Shown one piece after another: positions 34,521-42,516 of a stretch of DNA of 58,746 bases. Numbering within the stretch: position 1 is the stretch's first letter; every line of letters begins with the position of its first letter. The notes below the pieces were generated by a model. The model was not told where the DNA came from, made no database searches, and saw only the letters and a list, made by a program, of their open reading frames with translations. The position numbers and the translations under genes are program-made. Source of the stretch: Arthrobacter sp. MYb23 (GTDB lineage: Bacteria > Actinomycetota > Actinomycetes > Actinomycetales > Micrococcaceae). The stretch lies in contig NZ_PCPR01000029.1 of assembly GCF_002979775.1 (NCBI RefSeq), forward strand, positions 1 through 58,746. Direction: 5' to 3'.

Positions 34521-35207
34521 ATGGAAACAACAAGGCAAGTCCCACTCACCTTCAGGGTGGTGGGCACGGACGAGACAATCGTGGTCTCGGACTTCCACGG
34601 AGTAGTAGCCGGCTACACAGGCCGGGATCCTAAGGCAGTCCAGCATCACATCGACGAGCTGGCAGCCATCGGCGTAGCTCCCCCACCGGAGGTTCCCATG
34701 TTCTACCGGATGGATTCGGACCTGTTCGAAACCTCCGGCGAGCATGACACGTCGGAAAACCTGACCTCCGGCGAGATCGAACCCCTCTACATTCGCCACG
34801 ACGGCCAGTACTACTTGGGCATCGGTTCCGACCACACAGACCGTGACATCGAAGCCCAGGACATCGGAGACTCCAAGCGGGCCTGCCCCAAGCCGGTCGC
34901 CGGTGCCGTCATCGCCGTCGAATCCCTGGAGAACCTCGACCTCGACCAATGCACCGCACGCTCGTGGGTGGACGGGGAACTGTATCAGGCGGGTTCGCTG
35001 AGCGGTCTGCGCAAGCCCGCCGACGTCGTCGAGCGCCTTTTAGCCCGCACCGACATCGGTGACGCCGATTTCATGTGCCTCGGCGGCACGCTGCCGCTGC
35101 TGGACGGAAAGTTCGTGGATGGAACTTCCTGGAAGTTGGAGCTCTCTTTCCCGAATGGGACCACAATCGAACATAACTACAAAATCAAGAAAGGCTCACT
35201 TCGATGA
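34521..35207 (+). CDS. DUF2848 (fumarylacetoacetase-like fold) protein
   Basis: A 228-aa protein of the DUF2848 family. Its C-terminal half has the FAH-like features 'YLGIGSDHTDRDIEAQDIGDSKRACPKPVA' and 'LGGTLPLLDGKFVDGT'; such proteins often act as hydrolases or isomerases on oxo-acids. AAGGAGACGG lies directly before the ATG. The stop overlaps the monooxygenase start by 4 nt. Probably a late step in the same pathway; the substrate is unknown. Confidence 0.85.
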   Translation: METTRQVPLTFRVVGTDETIVVSDFHGVVAGYTGRDPKAVQHHIDELAAIGVAPPPEVPMFYRMDSDLFETSGEHDTSENLTSGEIEPLYIRHDGQYYLGIGSDHTDRDIEAQDIGDSKRACPKPVAGAVIAVESLENLDLDQCTARSWVDGELYQAGSLSGLRKPADVVERLLARTDIGDADFMCLGGTLPLLDGKFVDGTSWKLELSFPNGTTIEHNYKIKKGSLR

Positions 35208-36676
35208 GAACCGGTAAGCAGTATTTGAAGTCCCTGAACGACGGCCGGACAGTGATCCTCGATGGCGAGGTAGTCGGCAACGTCCTGGAACACCCGGCCT
35301 TCGCGAAGGTTGCCCAGACCATGTCCGAACTGTTCGACATCGCGGCCGATCCCGCCAACGGCATGCAGTTCCACTCCGAGGAAATCGACGGACCCGCAAA
35401 CCGCACCTTCGCCGCTCCCCGCACGCAGGAGGACCTGGTACTGCGGCGCCAGGCGATCGAGAAGTGGGCCAAGCACACACACGGCTGGGTAGGCCGGAGC
35501 CCGGACCATGTTGGTACGTTTTTCGCAGCGTTCGGCTCCCACCCGGAGGTCTTCAAGAACGAGGAACGCGACTTCGCCGGCAACGTGGAGCGGTACTACA
35601 AGAAAATCCTGTCCGAGAACCTGTACCTGTCCTACGCGATCATTCCCCCGCAGGTATCCCGGGCAACCACAGCGTCAGGGTGGGAAGGCGAATACCTGCA
35701 GGTCGGCGTCGTGCGTGAAACCGAGGAGGGCATCATTGTCCGCGGTTCGCAGATGCTCGCCACCGGCGCCGCGATTGCCGATGAAGTTTTTGTCACCTGT
35801 ATCAAGCCACTGGGCCCGGACGATGTTGACTTCGCCGTCAGCTTCGCCATCCCAGTAGCCACCGACGGCTTGAAGCTCTACTGCCGACGCCCGTTCGCCC
35901 CCGCCGCCACCAGCGACTTCGACTACCCGCTGACCAGCCACTACGACGAGCCGGACGCCCTGGTGGTCTTCGACGACGTCCTCATCCCCTGGGACCGCGT
36001 GTTCATCAACCGAAACATCGACACCCTGCGCCGCCAGTTCTTCGACACTGGAGCCCACGCCTTGGGCAACTGGCAGGCCCAGATCCGGTTCTCCACCAAG
36101 CTGAAGTTCATTGCCTCCGTGGCCCGCAAGGTCACGCAGGTGAACGGCACGGACAAGATCCCAGGGGTCCAGGAGAAACTCGGCGAGCTCGCCGCGATCG
36201 TGCAGTCCGTTGAATCGGCCGTCCTCGCCTCTGAATACACGGCAACAACGGACGATGCCGGCATGAGGATTCCAGGGAAGAGCGCACTGTACGGGGCCAT
36301 GGGCCTGCAGTCCGAGACGTACCCACGAGTGATCTCGATCCTCCGCGACCTGGTGGGCGGCGGCGTCCTGCAGTTGCCCTCCAGCATCGCCGACATGACC
36401 AGCAGTGTCACCCGACCGGACATGGAACGCTACGTTCAGTCCCCCGGCGTCGCCAGCGAGGAACGCGTGAAGCTGTTCAAGCTGGCCTGGGACATCATCG
36501 GCTCCGAGTTCGCCGGCCGCCACCAGCAGTACGAGATGTTCTATGCCGGGGCACCCTTCGTGGTCCGCGGCGCCTACACCTACAGGAACTACGGCTACGA
36601 CGCCCTGGTGGCGGAGCTGGACACGTTCCTGGGTTCTTACAGCATCGCGAGCACCACCAAATCTGAGGGGATCTGA
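35204..36676 (+). CDS. HpaB-type FADH2-dependent monooxygenase (large component)
   Basis: A 490-aa enzyme of the 4-hydroxyphenylacetate 3-monooxygenase family (acyl-CoA dehydrogenase-like fold). Signature stretches: 'MRTGKQYLKSLNDGRTVILDGEVV' at the N-terminus, 'NLYLSYAIIPPQVSRA' and 'VVFDDVLIPWDRVFINR'. It uses reduced FAD supplied by a separate reductase, presumably the one encoded at 37052, to hydroxylate an aromatic or heteroaromatic ring. Sizes of this pair (about 54 and 19 kDa) recall two-component systems such as pyrrole-2-carboxylate monooxygenase, but the substrate cannot be read here. Confidence 0.92.
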   Translation: MRTGKQYLKSLNDGRTVILDGEVVGNVLEHPAFAKVAQTMSELFDIAADPANGMQFHSEEIDGPANRTFAAPRTQEDLVLRRQAIEKWAKHTHGWVGRSPDHVGTFFAAFGSHPEVFKNEERDFAGNVERYYKKILSENLYLSYAIIPPQVSRATTASGWEGEYLQVGVVRETEEGIIVRGSQMLATGAAIADEVFVTCIKPLGPDDVDFAVSFAIPVATDGLKLYCRRPFAPAATSDFDYPLTSHYDEPDALVVFDDVLIPWDRVFINRNIDTLRRQFFDTGAHALGNWQAQIRFSTKLKFIASVARKVTQVNGTDKIPGVQEKLGELAAIVQSVESAVLASEYTATTDDAGMRIPGKSALYGAMGLQSETYPRVISILRDLVGGGVLQLPSSIADMTSSVTRPDMERYVQSPGVASEERVKLFKLAWDIIGSEFAGRHQQYEMFYAGAPFVVRGAYTYRNYGYDALVAELDTFLGSYSIASTTKSEGI

Positions 36677-36678
36677 CC

Positions 36679-37050
36679 ATGGCAAAGCCCGAATTCGAGT
36701 TCACCCCCGTTTCCTCGGTGGACTTCGCACCCTGCAATCCGCACATCGAGGGTCTGTCGGAGGCCATCCTTGCCCGGGATTCGGACAACGACAGCGTCAC
36801 TCGCATCCTCAAGTTCGAGCCCGGCACGGACACCTCCCCCAACGGAGTCCTGACGCATGACTTCTGGGAAGAGGTGTTCATTTTCGAGGGCTCGTTCGTG
36901 GACCAGCGCCTCGGCAAAACCTTCAAAGCCGGCGACTGGGCAACCCGACCGCCGGGGATGGAGCACGGCCCGTGGGTCTCCGAGAACGGCGCCAGGATGT
37001 TCGAAGTCCGGTACTACACGAATCCGGCACCAGCGGAGCGGAGCAACTGA
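36679..37050 (+). CDS. Cupin-domain protein
   Basis: A 123-aa single-domain cupin. The metal-binding motifs are partly conserved: 'THDFWEEVFIFEGSFVD' (His-x-x-Glu-Glu) and 'GDWATRPPGMEHGPW' (Pro-Gly-x-x-His). It resembles ChrR-like cupins found in aromatic-degradation operons and could be a small dioxygenase or isomerase. It lies 2 nt after the monooxygenase stop and 1 nt before the flavin reductase ATG, with GAGGGG as ribosome-binding site. Confidence 0.85.
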   Translation: MAKPEFEFTPVSSVDFAPCNPHIEGLSEAILARDSDNDSVTRILKFEPGTDTSPNGVLTHDFWEEVFIFEGSFVDQRLGKTFKAGDWATRPPGMEHGPWVSENGARMFEVRYYTNPAPAERSN

Positions 37051-37051
37051 C

Positions 37052-37576
37052 ATGAGCCTGGCACCAGCCTTCACCATCCCCGATGCCATGGGGATGCGCC
37101 GCGCCATGGGCCGCTTCCTCACGGGCGTGGCCGTGGTGACCACTCAGCACCAGGATGAGCAGTACGGGATGACCATCAGCTCGCTGACCTCCATCAGCCT
37201 GGAACCGCCCATCCTCATGATTTCGCTGAACTTCGGTACCCGGACCGGAGAGGCACTGATGGAGAGCGGCAAGTTTGCGGTATCCATCCTGGGCGCGAAA
37301 CAGGAATCAGTGGCCCGGCGGTTCGCCGTCCGTGGCGGGGACCGCTTCGGCGACGGCGACTTCGACATCACCGACAGTGGACTGCCGGTCATCAAGGGCG
37401 CCCTCGCACAGGCGGACTGCACCGTTGTGCAGCAGTACGACGTCGGCGATCACCAGGTCTTCTTCGGCCAGGTCACCACCTGCCGGGACCGGGACGGCGA
37501 GGTGCTCGCGTTCAAGGCAGGCCGTTTCGGCTCGTTCTCCGACTTCGGTCACGCAGAAATCCCCTGGATGTTCTGA
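37052..37576 (+). CDS. Flavin reductase (HpaC-like) component
   Basis: A 174-aa NAD(P)H:flavin oxidoreductase of the split-barrel family: 'MRRAMGRFLTGVAVVTTQ' and 'GMTISSLTSISLEPPILMISLN' are typical. It should supply FADH2 to the HpaB-type enzyme in the same operon. The ATG at 37052 follows the cupin stop; a longer in-frame reading inside the cupin gene is a shadow. A strong terminator follows. Confidence 0.93.
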   Translation: MSLAPAFTIPDAMGMRRAMGRFLTGVAVVTTQHQDEQYGMTISSLTSISLEPPILMISLNFGTRTGEALMESGKFAVSILGAKQESVARRFAVRGGDRFGDGDFDITDSGLPVIKGALAQADCTVVQQYDVGDHQVFFGQVTTCRDRDGEVLAFKAGRFGSFSDFGHAEIPWMF

Positions 37577-37622
37577 GTAGTACGGTCGGGGGCCTGTGCC
37601 ACCACGACCTTCTTTGAATCAC

Positions 37623-37666
37623 AACCGCCCCCGACACGCCTCTTTGAAGGCGTGTCGGGGGCGGTT
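37623..37666. terminator. Strong bidirectional terminator ending the catabolic operon
   Basis: A perfect 18-bp stem (37623-37640 with 37649-37666) and an 8-nt loop between the flavin reductase gene and the convergent ABM gene. Confidence 0.92.
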
Positions 37667-37698
37667 TGCTTCCAAAGTGGGTGGATGCGGTACAGCCG

Positions 37699-38019
37699 CT
37701 ACGCGATTGTCAGCTCACCCATGCGGTCCCAGCCGCTGCCTTCGAACTGGCGGCTGATGATGTGCGGGGTCTCCACTAGCGCCTGAGGCATGTCTGCCAT
37801 GGCTTTCTTGAAGTGCTCGCTGTTGACGTGGGCCTCAGCAGCATCGTCCTGGAAGGCTTCTACCAGGACGAACTCGTTGGGGTTGTCCACGCTGCGGGAC
37901 CAGTCGAACCACAGGTTGCCGGGCTCTTCGCGGGTCGCCTTGGTGAAGTCGGCCACCAGATCCAGCCAGCGCTCGGACCAATCGGGCTTGACGTTGAACT
38001 TGACCACAATAAAGATCAC
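37699..38019 (-). CDS. Antibiotic-biosynthesis-monooxygenase (ABM) family protein, putative quinol monooxygenase
   Basis: A 106-aa ferredoxin-like ABM protein ('NVKPDWSERWLDLVADFTKATREEPGNLWFDWSRSVDNPNEFVLVEAFQDDAAEAHVNSEHFKKAM'). This pattern, including the His pair near 'HVNSEHF', is shared with YgiN-type quinol monooxygenases, which act without cofactors. The ATG is preceded by GAAAGGCAGC. It appears monocistronic, and its terminator is shared with the catabolic operon. Confidence 0.85.
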   Translation of the reverse strand: MIFIVVKFNVKPDWSERWLDLVADFTKATREEPGNLWFDWSRSVDNPNEFVLVEAFQDDAAEAHVNSEHFKKAMADMPQALVETPHIISRQFEGSGWDRMGELTIA

Positions 38020-38077
38020 GGGCAGCTGCCTTTCGTTGCACTAGAGAATCTGTCCCAGTCTTTCAGACTTAAAACCC

Positions 38078-38113
38078 GACGGCGGCCGCCACCCTCAGGT
38101 GACGACCGCCGTC
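38078..38113 (-). terminator. Terminator of the sugar ABC operon
   Basis: A long hairpin (16-bp arms with two mismatches, 4-nt loop CTCA) 24 nt after the last permease stop; on the minus strand it is followed by GGGTTTTAAG. Confidence 0.8.
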
Positions 38114-38137
38114 GAACGCTGTTTTAGCGTGGTTGTA

Positions 38138-39031
38138 CTACTTAGAGGTGCCTTGCGAGACGGAGCCCTGCAGCTGACGCTGGAAGATCACGTAGACAAT
38201 GAGCACCGGAATGACCGTGACGCTGACGGCTGCGAACAGCGCGCCGTAGTCCACGGCGTAGCCCATCTGGCCGGCAAAGGCCGCGAGTTCCTGGGAAAGG
38301 ACGCGCGGACCGGCGGCGTTGATGGACACCGGGATCAGGAACTGGTTCCACAGGCCCAGGAAGTTGAAGATGGCAACCGACGCGAGGCCCGGCTTGGCCA
38401 TCGGCAACATGACCTGGAAGAACGTCCGCCACTCCCCTGCTCCGTCGAGGGCCGCTGCTTCAGTGATTTCGTGCGGCAGTGACTTGAAGAAGGAGAACAG
38501 GAAGAACACCGTGAACGGGAGCGCGAAGCCCACGTACACCAGGATGAGTCCCGGCAGGGTGTTCAAGAGCCCCATGTTCTTCAGGACGAAGAACAACGGC
38601 ACCATGGCGAGGAAGATCGGGAATGTCAGGCCGGCCAGCATCAGGTAGTAGATGGCCCTGCTTCCCGGGAAGGTGTACCGGGCCAGAACGTAGGCGCACA
38701 TGGCACCGAGGACCATCACGATCACCAGGGCTGCGGCCACAACGATGATCGAGTTGAGGAAGGCGCTGCCGATTCCGGCTTCACTCCAGGCCTTGACGTA
38801 GTTGTCCAGCTTCCACTCGCCTGGCAAGGCGAACGGCGAAGCGAAGATCTCGCTGGACGTCTTGAAGGAGGACATGAAGGTCCACAGGAGCGGAAGGATG
38901 ACGATGAGCGTCCAGATGGTCAGCGCGGTGTGGGACACCGCTCCCACCACTTTGTCACCCGGCGTGGTTGCCGGGGTCCGCGGCTGGAAGTGCAGTGACT
39001 TCATTTCCGGGGTTGAGACTTTGGTTGTCAT
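38138..39031 (-). CDS. Carbohydrate ABC transporter permease (MalG/NgcG-like)
   Basis: A 297-aa inner-membrane permease with six hydrophobic segments and the EAA loop 'EITEAAALDGAGEWRTFFQVMLPMAKPGLA' that docks the ATPase. The last gene of a three-gene importer cluster; its ATG overlaps the stop of the MalF-like permease gene by 1 nt (TAATG). No ATPase gene is encoded here, so a shared MsiK-type ATPase elsewhere is expected, as is usual in actinobacteria. Confidence 0.92.
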   Translation of the reverse strand: MTTKVSTPEMKSLHFQPRTPATTPGDKVVGAVSHTALTIWTLIVILPLLWTFMSSFKTSSEIFASPFALPGEWKLDNYVKAWSEAGIGSAFLNSIIVVAAALVIVMVLGAMCAYVLARYTFPGSRAIYYLMLAGLTFPIFLAMVPLFFVLKNMGLLNTLPGLILVYVGFALPFTVFFLFSFFKSLPHEITEAAALDGAGEWRTFFQVMLPMAKPGLASVAIFNFLGLWNQFLIPVSINAAGPRVLSQELAAFAGQMGYAVDYGALFAAVSVTVIPVLIVYVIFQRQLQGSVSQGTSK

Positions 39032-40056
39032 TACAGGCTCACATCCTTGTCGCCGCCGGTGAGCCGGTTAACCAGGAACACCAATCCGGAGAAGATCAGC
39101 GTGGCAATGGCCAGCACAACGCCCATGGCACTGGCGAGGCCGAACTGTCCCTTGCTGAATGCGGTGAAGAACAACTGTTGCGCCATGACCAGCGTGGAGT
39201 TGTCCGGACCACCACCGGAGTTCAGTGCCGCCATGTAAACGAACGCATCCAACGCCAGAATCCCCATGTAGATGTAGGCGGTCTGGATGTTGTCGCGGAT
39301 CAGTGGAATGGTGATGGACACCGCGGTGCGGAAGCGACCTGCGCCATCAATCCTGGCAGCCTCGAAGAGCTCGGCGGGAATGCCCTTGATGCCGGCAACG
39401 AAGAGAACCATGTAGAAGCCAACGAAGCCCCACACAATGACGAACATGGTGGCGATCATGGCGGTGTTCTTGTCACCCAGCCAGGCGAAGTCCTTGAACT
39501 GGTCCAGACCAAGGCCGGTCAGGATGCCGTTGAGCAGACCACCGGAGGGATCGTAAATCTGACCCCACATGATACCGATAGCCACCGCGGGGATGGTGTA
39601 CGGGAAGAACGACACCACGCGGTAGAAGCTGGAGTTGCGCAAGCCCTTGATCTGGCCTTTGCTGCTCCCGCCTACGGTCACCAGCGAGGCAAGCACCAGG
39701 CTCAGGATGATGGTGATGATGGGGAGGAAGATGACCAGGAGGATGTTGTTCCCCATGGCCTTCATGAAGATGTCGTCGGTAAAGATCTTCACGTAGTTTT
39801 CGAGGCCGATGAAGTTCTGGTTGGGAGAGAAACCGGACCAGTCCGTCAGCGAATATCCGAAGGCCTGGATAAAGGGCCAAATCACGAACAATAGGTAGAT
39901 CGCCAACGGCAGCCCGAGGAACACCGCAAAGAAACTGACCTTGTCCCATGTCAATGGCTTACGCCGCCGCCTTATAACTTGCGGTGGGGCTTTCGCCGGA
40001 ACGACGGCGGCCAGGCCGTCGTCGTTCCGGCTCTGCTGAGTTTTCACTGAGGTCAC
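39031..40056 (-). CDS. Carbohydrate ABC transporter permease (MalF/NgcF-like)
   Basis: A 341-aa permease with a basic N-terminal cytoplasmic region, about six membrane segments and the EAA motif 'LFEAARIDGAGRFRTAVSITIPLIRDN'. It pairs with the MalG-like permease to form the channel. It overlaps the binding-protein gene by 4 nt. Confidence 0.92.
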   Translation of the reverse strand: MTSVKTQQSRNDDGLAAVVPAKAPPQVIRRRRKPLTWDKVSFFAVFLGLPLAIYLLFVIWPFIQAFGYSLTDWSGFSPNQNFIGLENYVKIFTDDIFMKAMGNNILLVIFLPIITIILSLVLASLVTVGGSSKGQIKGLRNSSFYRVVSFFPYTIPAVAIGIMWGQIYDPSGGLLNGILTGLGLDQFKDFAWLGDKNTAMIATMFVIVWGFVGFYMVLFVAGIKGIPAELFEAARIDGAGRFRTAVSITIPLIRDNIQTAYIYMGILALDAFVYMAALNSGGGPDNSTLVMAQQLFFTAFSKGQFGLASAMGVVLAIATLIFSGLVFLVNRLTGGDKDVSL

Positions 40057-41462
40057 TTCACTTCGATCTTCTTGACCGAGCTGTCGTTGCGGACCTTGTC
40101 CGAGATGTTCTGCAGTGCGGAGGTGAGGGTTGCTACGTCGGACTTGCCGTCCAGGAAGGTGTTCCAGACAACCAGCTGGTCCTTGTTGGTTCCGTAGAGG
40201 TCAATGAAGTTCCAGGTGTAGATGTCCTCGCCGGCATCGCTGAGCATCTTCGTTTGCGAAACCAGGGCCGTGGAACCGAAACCGTCGGCCGGGACTGTGT
40301 CCTTGACGATGGTGGGCGCGAGCTTGGTCTTGGCGAAATTGGTTGCAGATTCCTTGGACAGCATGATGCGCAGCAGTTCCTTGCCGCCGGCTGCGTTCTT
40401 GCCCTGTGACGGAACAATGAAGGGCTCGCCGGCAGCACTGTGAAGTGCGGTCTGCGGCATCTTGGGGCTGGCGCTGACTGACGGGGCCGGGGCACCCATC
40501 ATGTTGAAGCCGGCTTTGGTTTGGTCCTTCATTTCGTTCTCAATCCAGGACCCGGACGGGTAGAACACGGCTTCCTGAGCGTTGCTCCACTGAGCCTGGG
40601 CTGCGGTGAACTGGGTGCCGGAACCACCCGGCTTGAAGAAGCCGGCCTTGACGATCTTATCCAGTGCAGCGAAGACGGATTGGATGGCCGGGTGGGACCA
40701 GCAATCTGCTGTGAGGTTCTCCAAGCCGATGCGGACTTCGTCGCCACCTTCCTTGATGGCGGAGGCGATGGCCAGTTCCTGGTAGTAGGTGGCTGCTTCC
40801 TTGCCCCAGACGAAGAGGTACTTGCCCTTGGCTTTTGCCTGCTCGCCCAAGGCGTACATTTCATCCCAGGTCTTGGGAACGGTCCAGCCGTTTTCCTTGA
40901 GCAGGGAGTCCGAATACCACACGGCGAAGACGGTCAGCACGTAGTTCAAGGCAGCAAGCTTGCCATCGAAGGTACCTGGAGCCAGTACGCCGGTGTACAG
41001 GGTGTCCTTGATGACCTTGCCCTCAAGGTTCTTGGCCTCTACAACGCTGGTGAGGTCTTCAAGCTGGGCAAGGATGGTGCTGAAGCCGATGGCCTTCGCG
41101 CCGGAGTTATCGATCAGGTCCGGCGGGTTGCCACCGACGAAGCGCGGCTGAAGTTCCTGCGCAATGTCCGTGGACGGAGAAATCTTTGCAGTGGAGCCCT
41201 CATGCGTCTTTTCGAAGATCTTGCCGGCGAACTCGACGTAATCGATGCCGTAACCGCCCTTGAAGATCACGGCGTCGAGAGCGGCCTTGTCAGCCATGCC
41301 GAACGGGTTGGTGTCCGATACTGTGCCTGTGGGGCCGGTGGTGGTGGTGCCTCCGCCTGCGGCGCAGGAAGCGATGGTTCCCCCCATGGGCACGAGCACG
41401 GCTGCTGCGAGTGCTCCGCGCAGGAATCCACGGCGGCCGACGGACTGGTGCTGAACGTTCAT
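40053..41462 (-). CDS. Sugar-binding lipoprotein of ABC importer, NgcE-like, Tat signal
   Basis: A 469-aa extracytoplasmic binding protein (family 1 fold). The N-terminus carries a twin-arginine motif ('GRRGFLRGALAAAV') and a lipobox ('IASC', Cys33), so it is probably exported folded and lipid-anchored. The segment 'NPFGMADKAALDAVIFKGGYGIDY' and 'LQPRFVGGNPPDLIDNSGA' recall NgcE, the N-acetylglucosamine/chitobiose receptor of Streptomyces, so chitin-derived sugars are the best guess. It is the first gene of the operon; an inverted repeat lies 120-155 nt upstream. Confidence 0.85.
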   Translation of the reverse strand: MNVQHQSVGRRGFLRGALAAAVLVPMGGTIASCAAGGGTTTTGPTGTVSDTNPFGMADKAALDAVIFKGGYGIDYVEFAGKIFEKTHEGSTAKISPSTDIAQELQPRFVGGNPPDLIDNSGAKAIGFSTILAQLEDLTSVVEAKNLEGKVIKDTLYTGVLAPGTFDGKLAALNYVLTVFAVWYSDSLLKENGWTVPKTWDEMYALGEQAKAKGKYLFVWGKEAATYYQELAIASAIKEGGDEVRIGLENLTADCWSHPAIQSVFAALDKIVKAGFFKPGGSGTQFTAAQAQWSNAQEAVFYPSGSWIENEMKDQTKAGFNMMGAPAPSVSASPKMPQTALHSAAGEPFIVPSQGKNAAGGKELLRIMLSKESATNFAKTKLAPTIVKDTVPADGFGSTALVSQTKMLSDAGEDIYTWNFIDLYGTNKDQLVVWNTFLDGKSDVATLTSALQNISDKVRNDSSVKKIEVK

Positions 41463-42022
41463 TTCTAAACCCTCCAGTGACTCGTAGTGTCAGGACTGTT
41501 GCGGCGGGATAGCCGTTCAGTCAGACAGTCTGGGTTGGCGCTCTGGCAGCACCAACCTTCTGTGACATAATTCACCAGGAATGATCGAAAATCAATCTTT
41601 CTTGGTACTTTCGATCAACATTTGTCAAAGTGTGATCTTTCTACGGGCCGCCTGCGAGGGCCTTTCCGCACTCTGTGATCGCATGTCGGGCAACACACCT
41701 TTGCCGCTCAGTTCCCAGTGGTACCGCGCATTTTTCGGCCATTCGGAACCCCTCCCAGGCCTTGGTGAGCCGCTTTTTACCCTGTGGAAACGAGCGGGGA
41801 CCTACGCGCAAAGCAATCATCCACCGCTCGCTCCGCTCATCACGGCCCATTCGGGTACATTCGAGGGCCTTGGAGGCTGCCGGGTCGCGAACGTTCCATG
41901 GATGATCCGGCGTCTTCTGATCCAGCATCAAACCGCTCCTGACCAGCGCGTGGCTGAGGTCTCTAGGTATGCAGTATCAATCTAGCCCCATGTCAGCGCC
42001 GTGGGGAGGGTCTGCGGGCGTG
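41463..42022. other. 560-bp region without a credible gene
   Basis: It holds the promoter side of the NgcE-like operon (inverted repeat at 41583-41616; TTGACA-like hexamer on the minus strand near 41623-41628). The rest (~41640-42022) has open frames on both strands, but none with a ribosome-binding site, normal amino-acid composition or recognisable domain. No tRNA or small-RNA fold was recognised. Confidence 0.5.
41583..41616. promoter_or_regulatory. Inverted repeat GATCGAAA / TTTCGATC upstream of the NgcE-like operon
   Basis: Perfect 8-bp arms (41583-41590 and 41609-41616) separated by 18 nt, with further AAAG/CTTT symmetry between. TTTCGATC-type arms at this spacing resemble operators of DeoR-family sugar regulators. 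No regulator gene is adjacent. Confidence 0.5.
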
Positions 42023-42433
42023 TCAGGAGCCCTGCCGTTTTGCGAGCCGTGCCCAGCCGAGCTGCTCCTGTTGCTTGCGGCTCAGCGTGGCCACCACCAG
42101 GTCATAGGAGTCCTCCACCATGTCCCGGATCATGTCATCGGAAAGGGCCCCGTCCAGGCGGACTCCGTTCCAATGGGTCTTGTTCATATGCCAGGCGCCG
42201 GTGATCTCCGGATTTGCTGCCCTGAGTTGTTCAGCCAATGCCGGCTCGCATTTCAGGCTCACGGACCAATTGTCCGGATCCATGGAGGACAACGCGAACA
42301 TCTTGGCCTCATGCCGGGCCCCGCCAGCGACGGCGGACCGCACCTTGAACACGGAGGTCTCGGGGCCGAACGGGAAGTCTTCGAACACGCCGGGAAAGCT
42401 GAGGCAGATCTCGCGAAGAGTGGGAACGTCCAT
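42023..42433 (-). CDS. MmcQ/YjbR family protein
   Basis: A 136-aa protein of the YjbR (CyaY-like fold) family: 'LREICLSFPGVFEDFPFGPETSVFKV' at the start and 'MNKTHWNGVRLDGALSDDMIRDMVEDSYDLVVATLSRKQQEQL' at the end. Members are often called DNA-binding proteins on structural grounds; the function is unproven. It is probably expressed with the deacetylase upstream on the same strand, across an 83-nt gap that contains a 15-bp tandem repeat. Confidence 0.9.
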   Translation of the reverse strand: MDVPTLREICLSFPGVFEDFPFGPETSVFKVRSAVAGGARHEAKMFALSSMDPDNWSVSLKCEPALAEQLRAANPEITGAWHMNKTHWNGVRLDGALSDDMIRDMVEDSYDLVVATLSRKQQEQLGWARLAKRQGS

Positions 42434-42460
42434 GGGGAGAGCCTACTGGCGCTCCACGCC

Positions 42461-42516
42461 GGAGGCCACGCTGCTGGGGGCCACGCTGCTGGAGGCCACG
42501 CTGTTGGGGGCCACCC
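42461..42516. repeat. 15-bp tandem repeat, three copies plus a partial
   Basis: Units GGRGGCCACGCTGYT at 42461, 42476 and 42491, then a truncated GGGGGCCAC. It lies in the gap between the deacetylase stop and the YjbR start. Unit length equals that of the repeat inside the acs gene at 44271, but the sequence differs. Confidence 0.85.

Noticed and set aside
34521..35207. Naming the DUF2848 protein a fumarylacetoacetase
   Set aside because: Only the fold family is visible; no homogentisate-pathway genes are nearby.
41581..41985. A possible 134-aa gene upstream of the NgcE-like operon
   Set aside because: The start overlaps the likely operator, there is no ribosome-binding site, and composition is atypical; the opposing 96-aa frame is equally weak.
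42461..42516. A short CRISPR-like array
   Set aside because: The 15-bp units are strictly tandem with no spacers, so it is a minisatellite.
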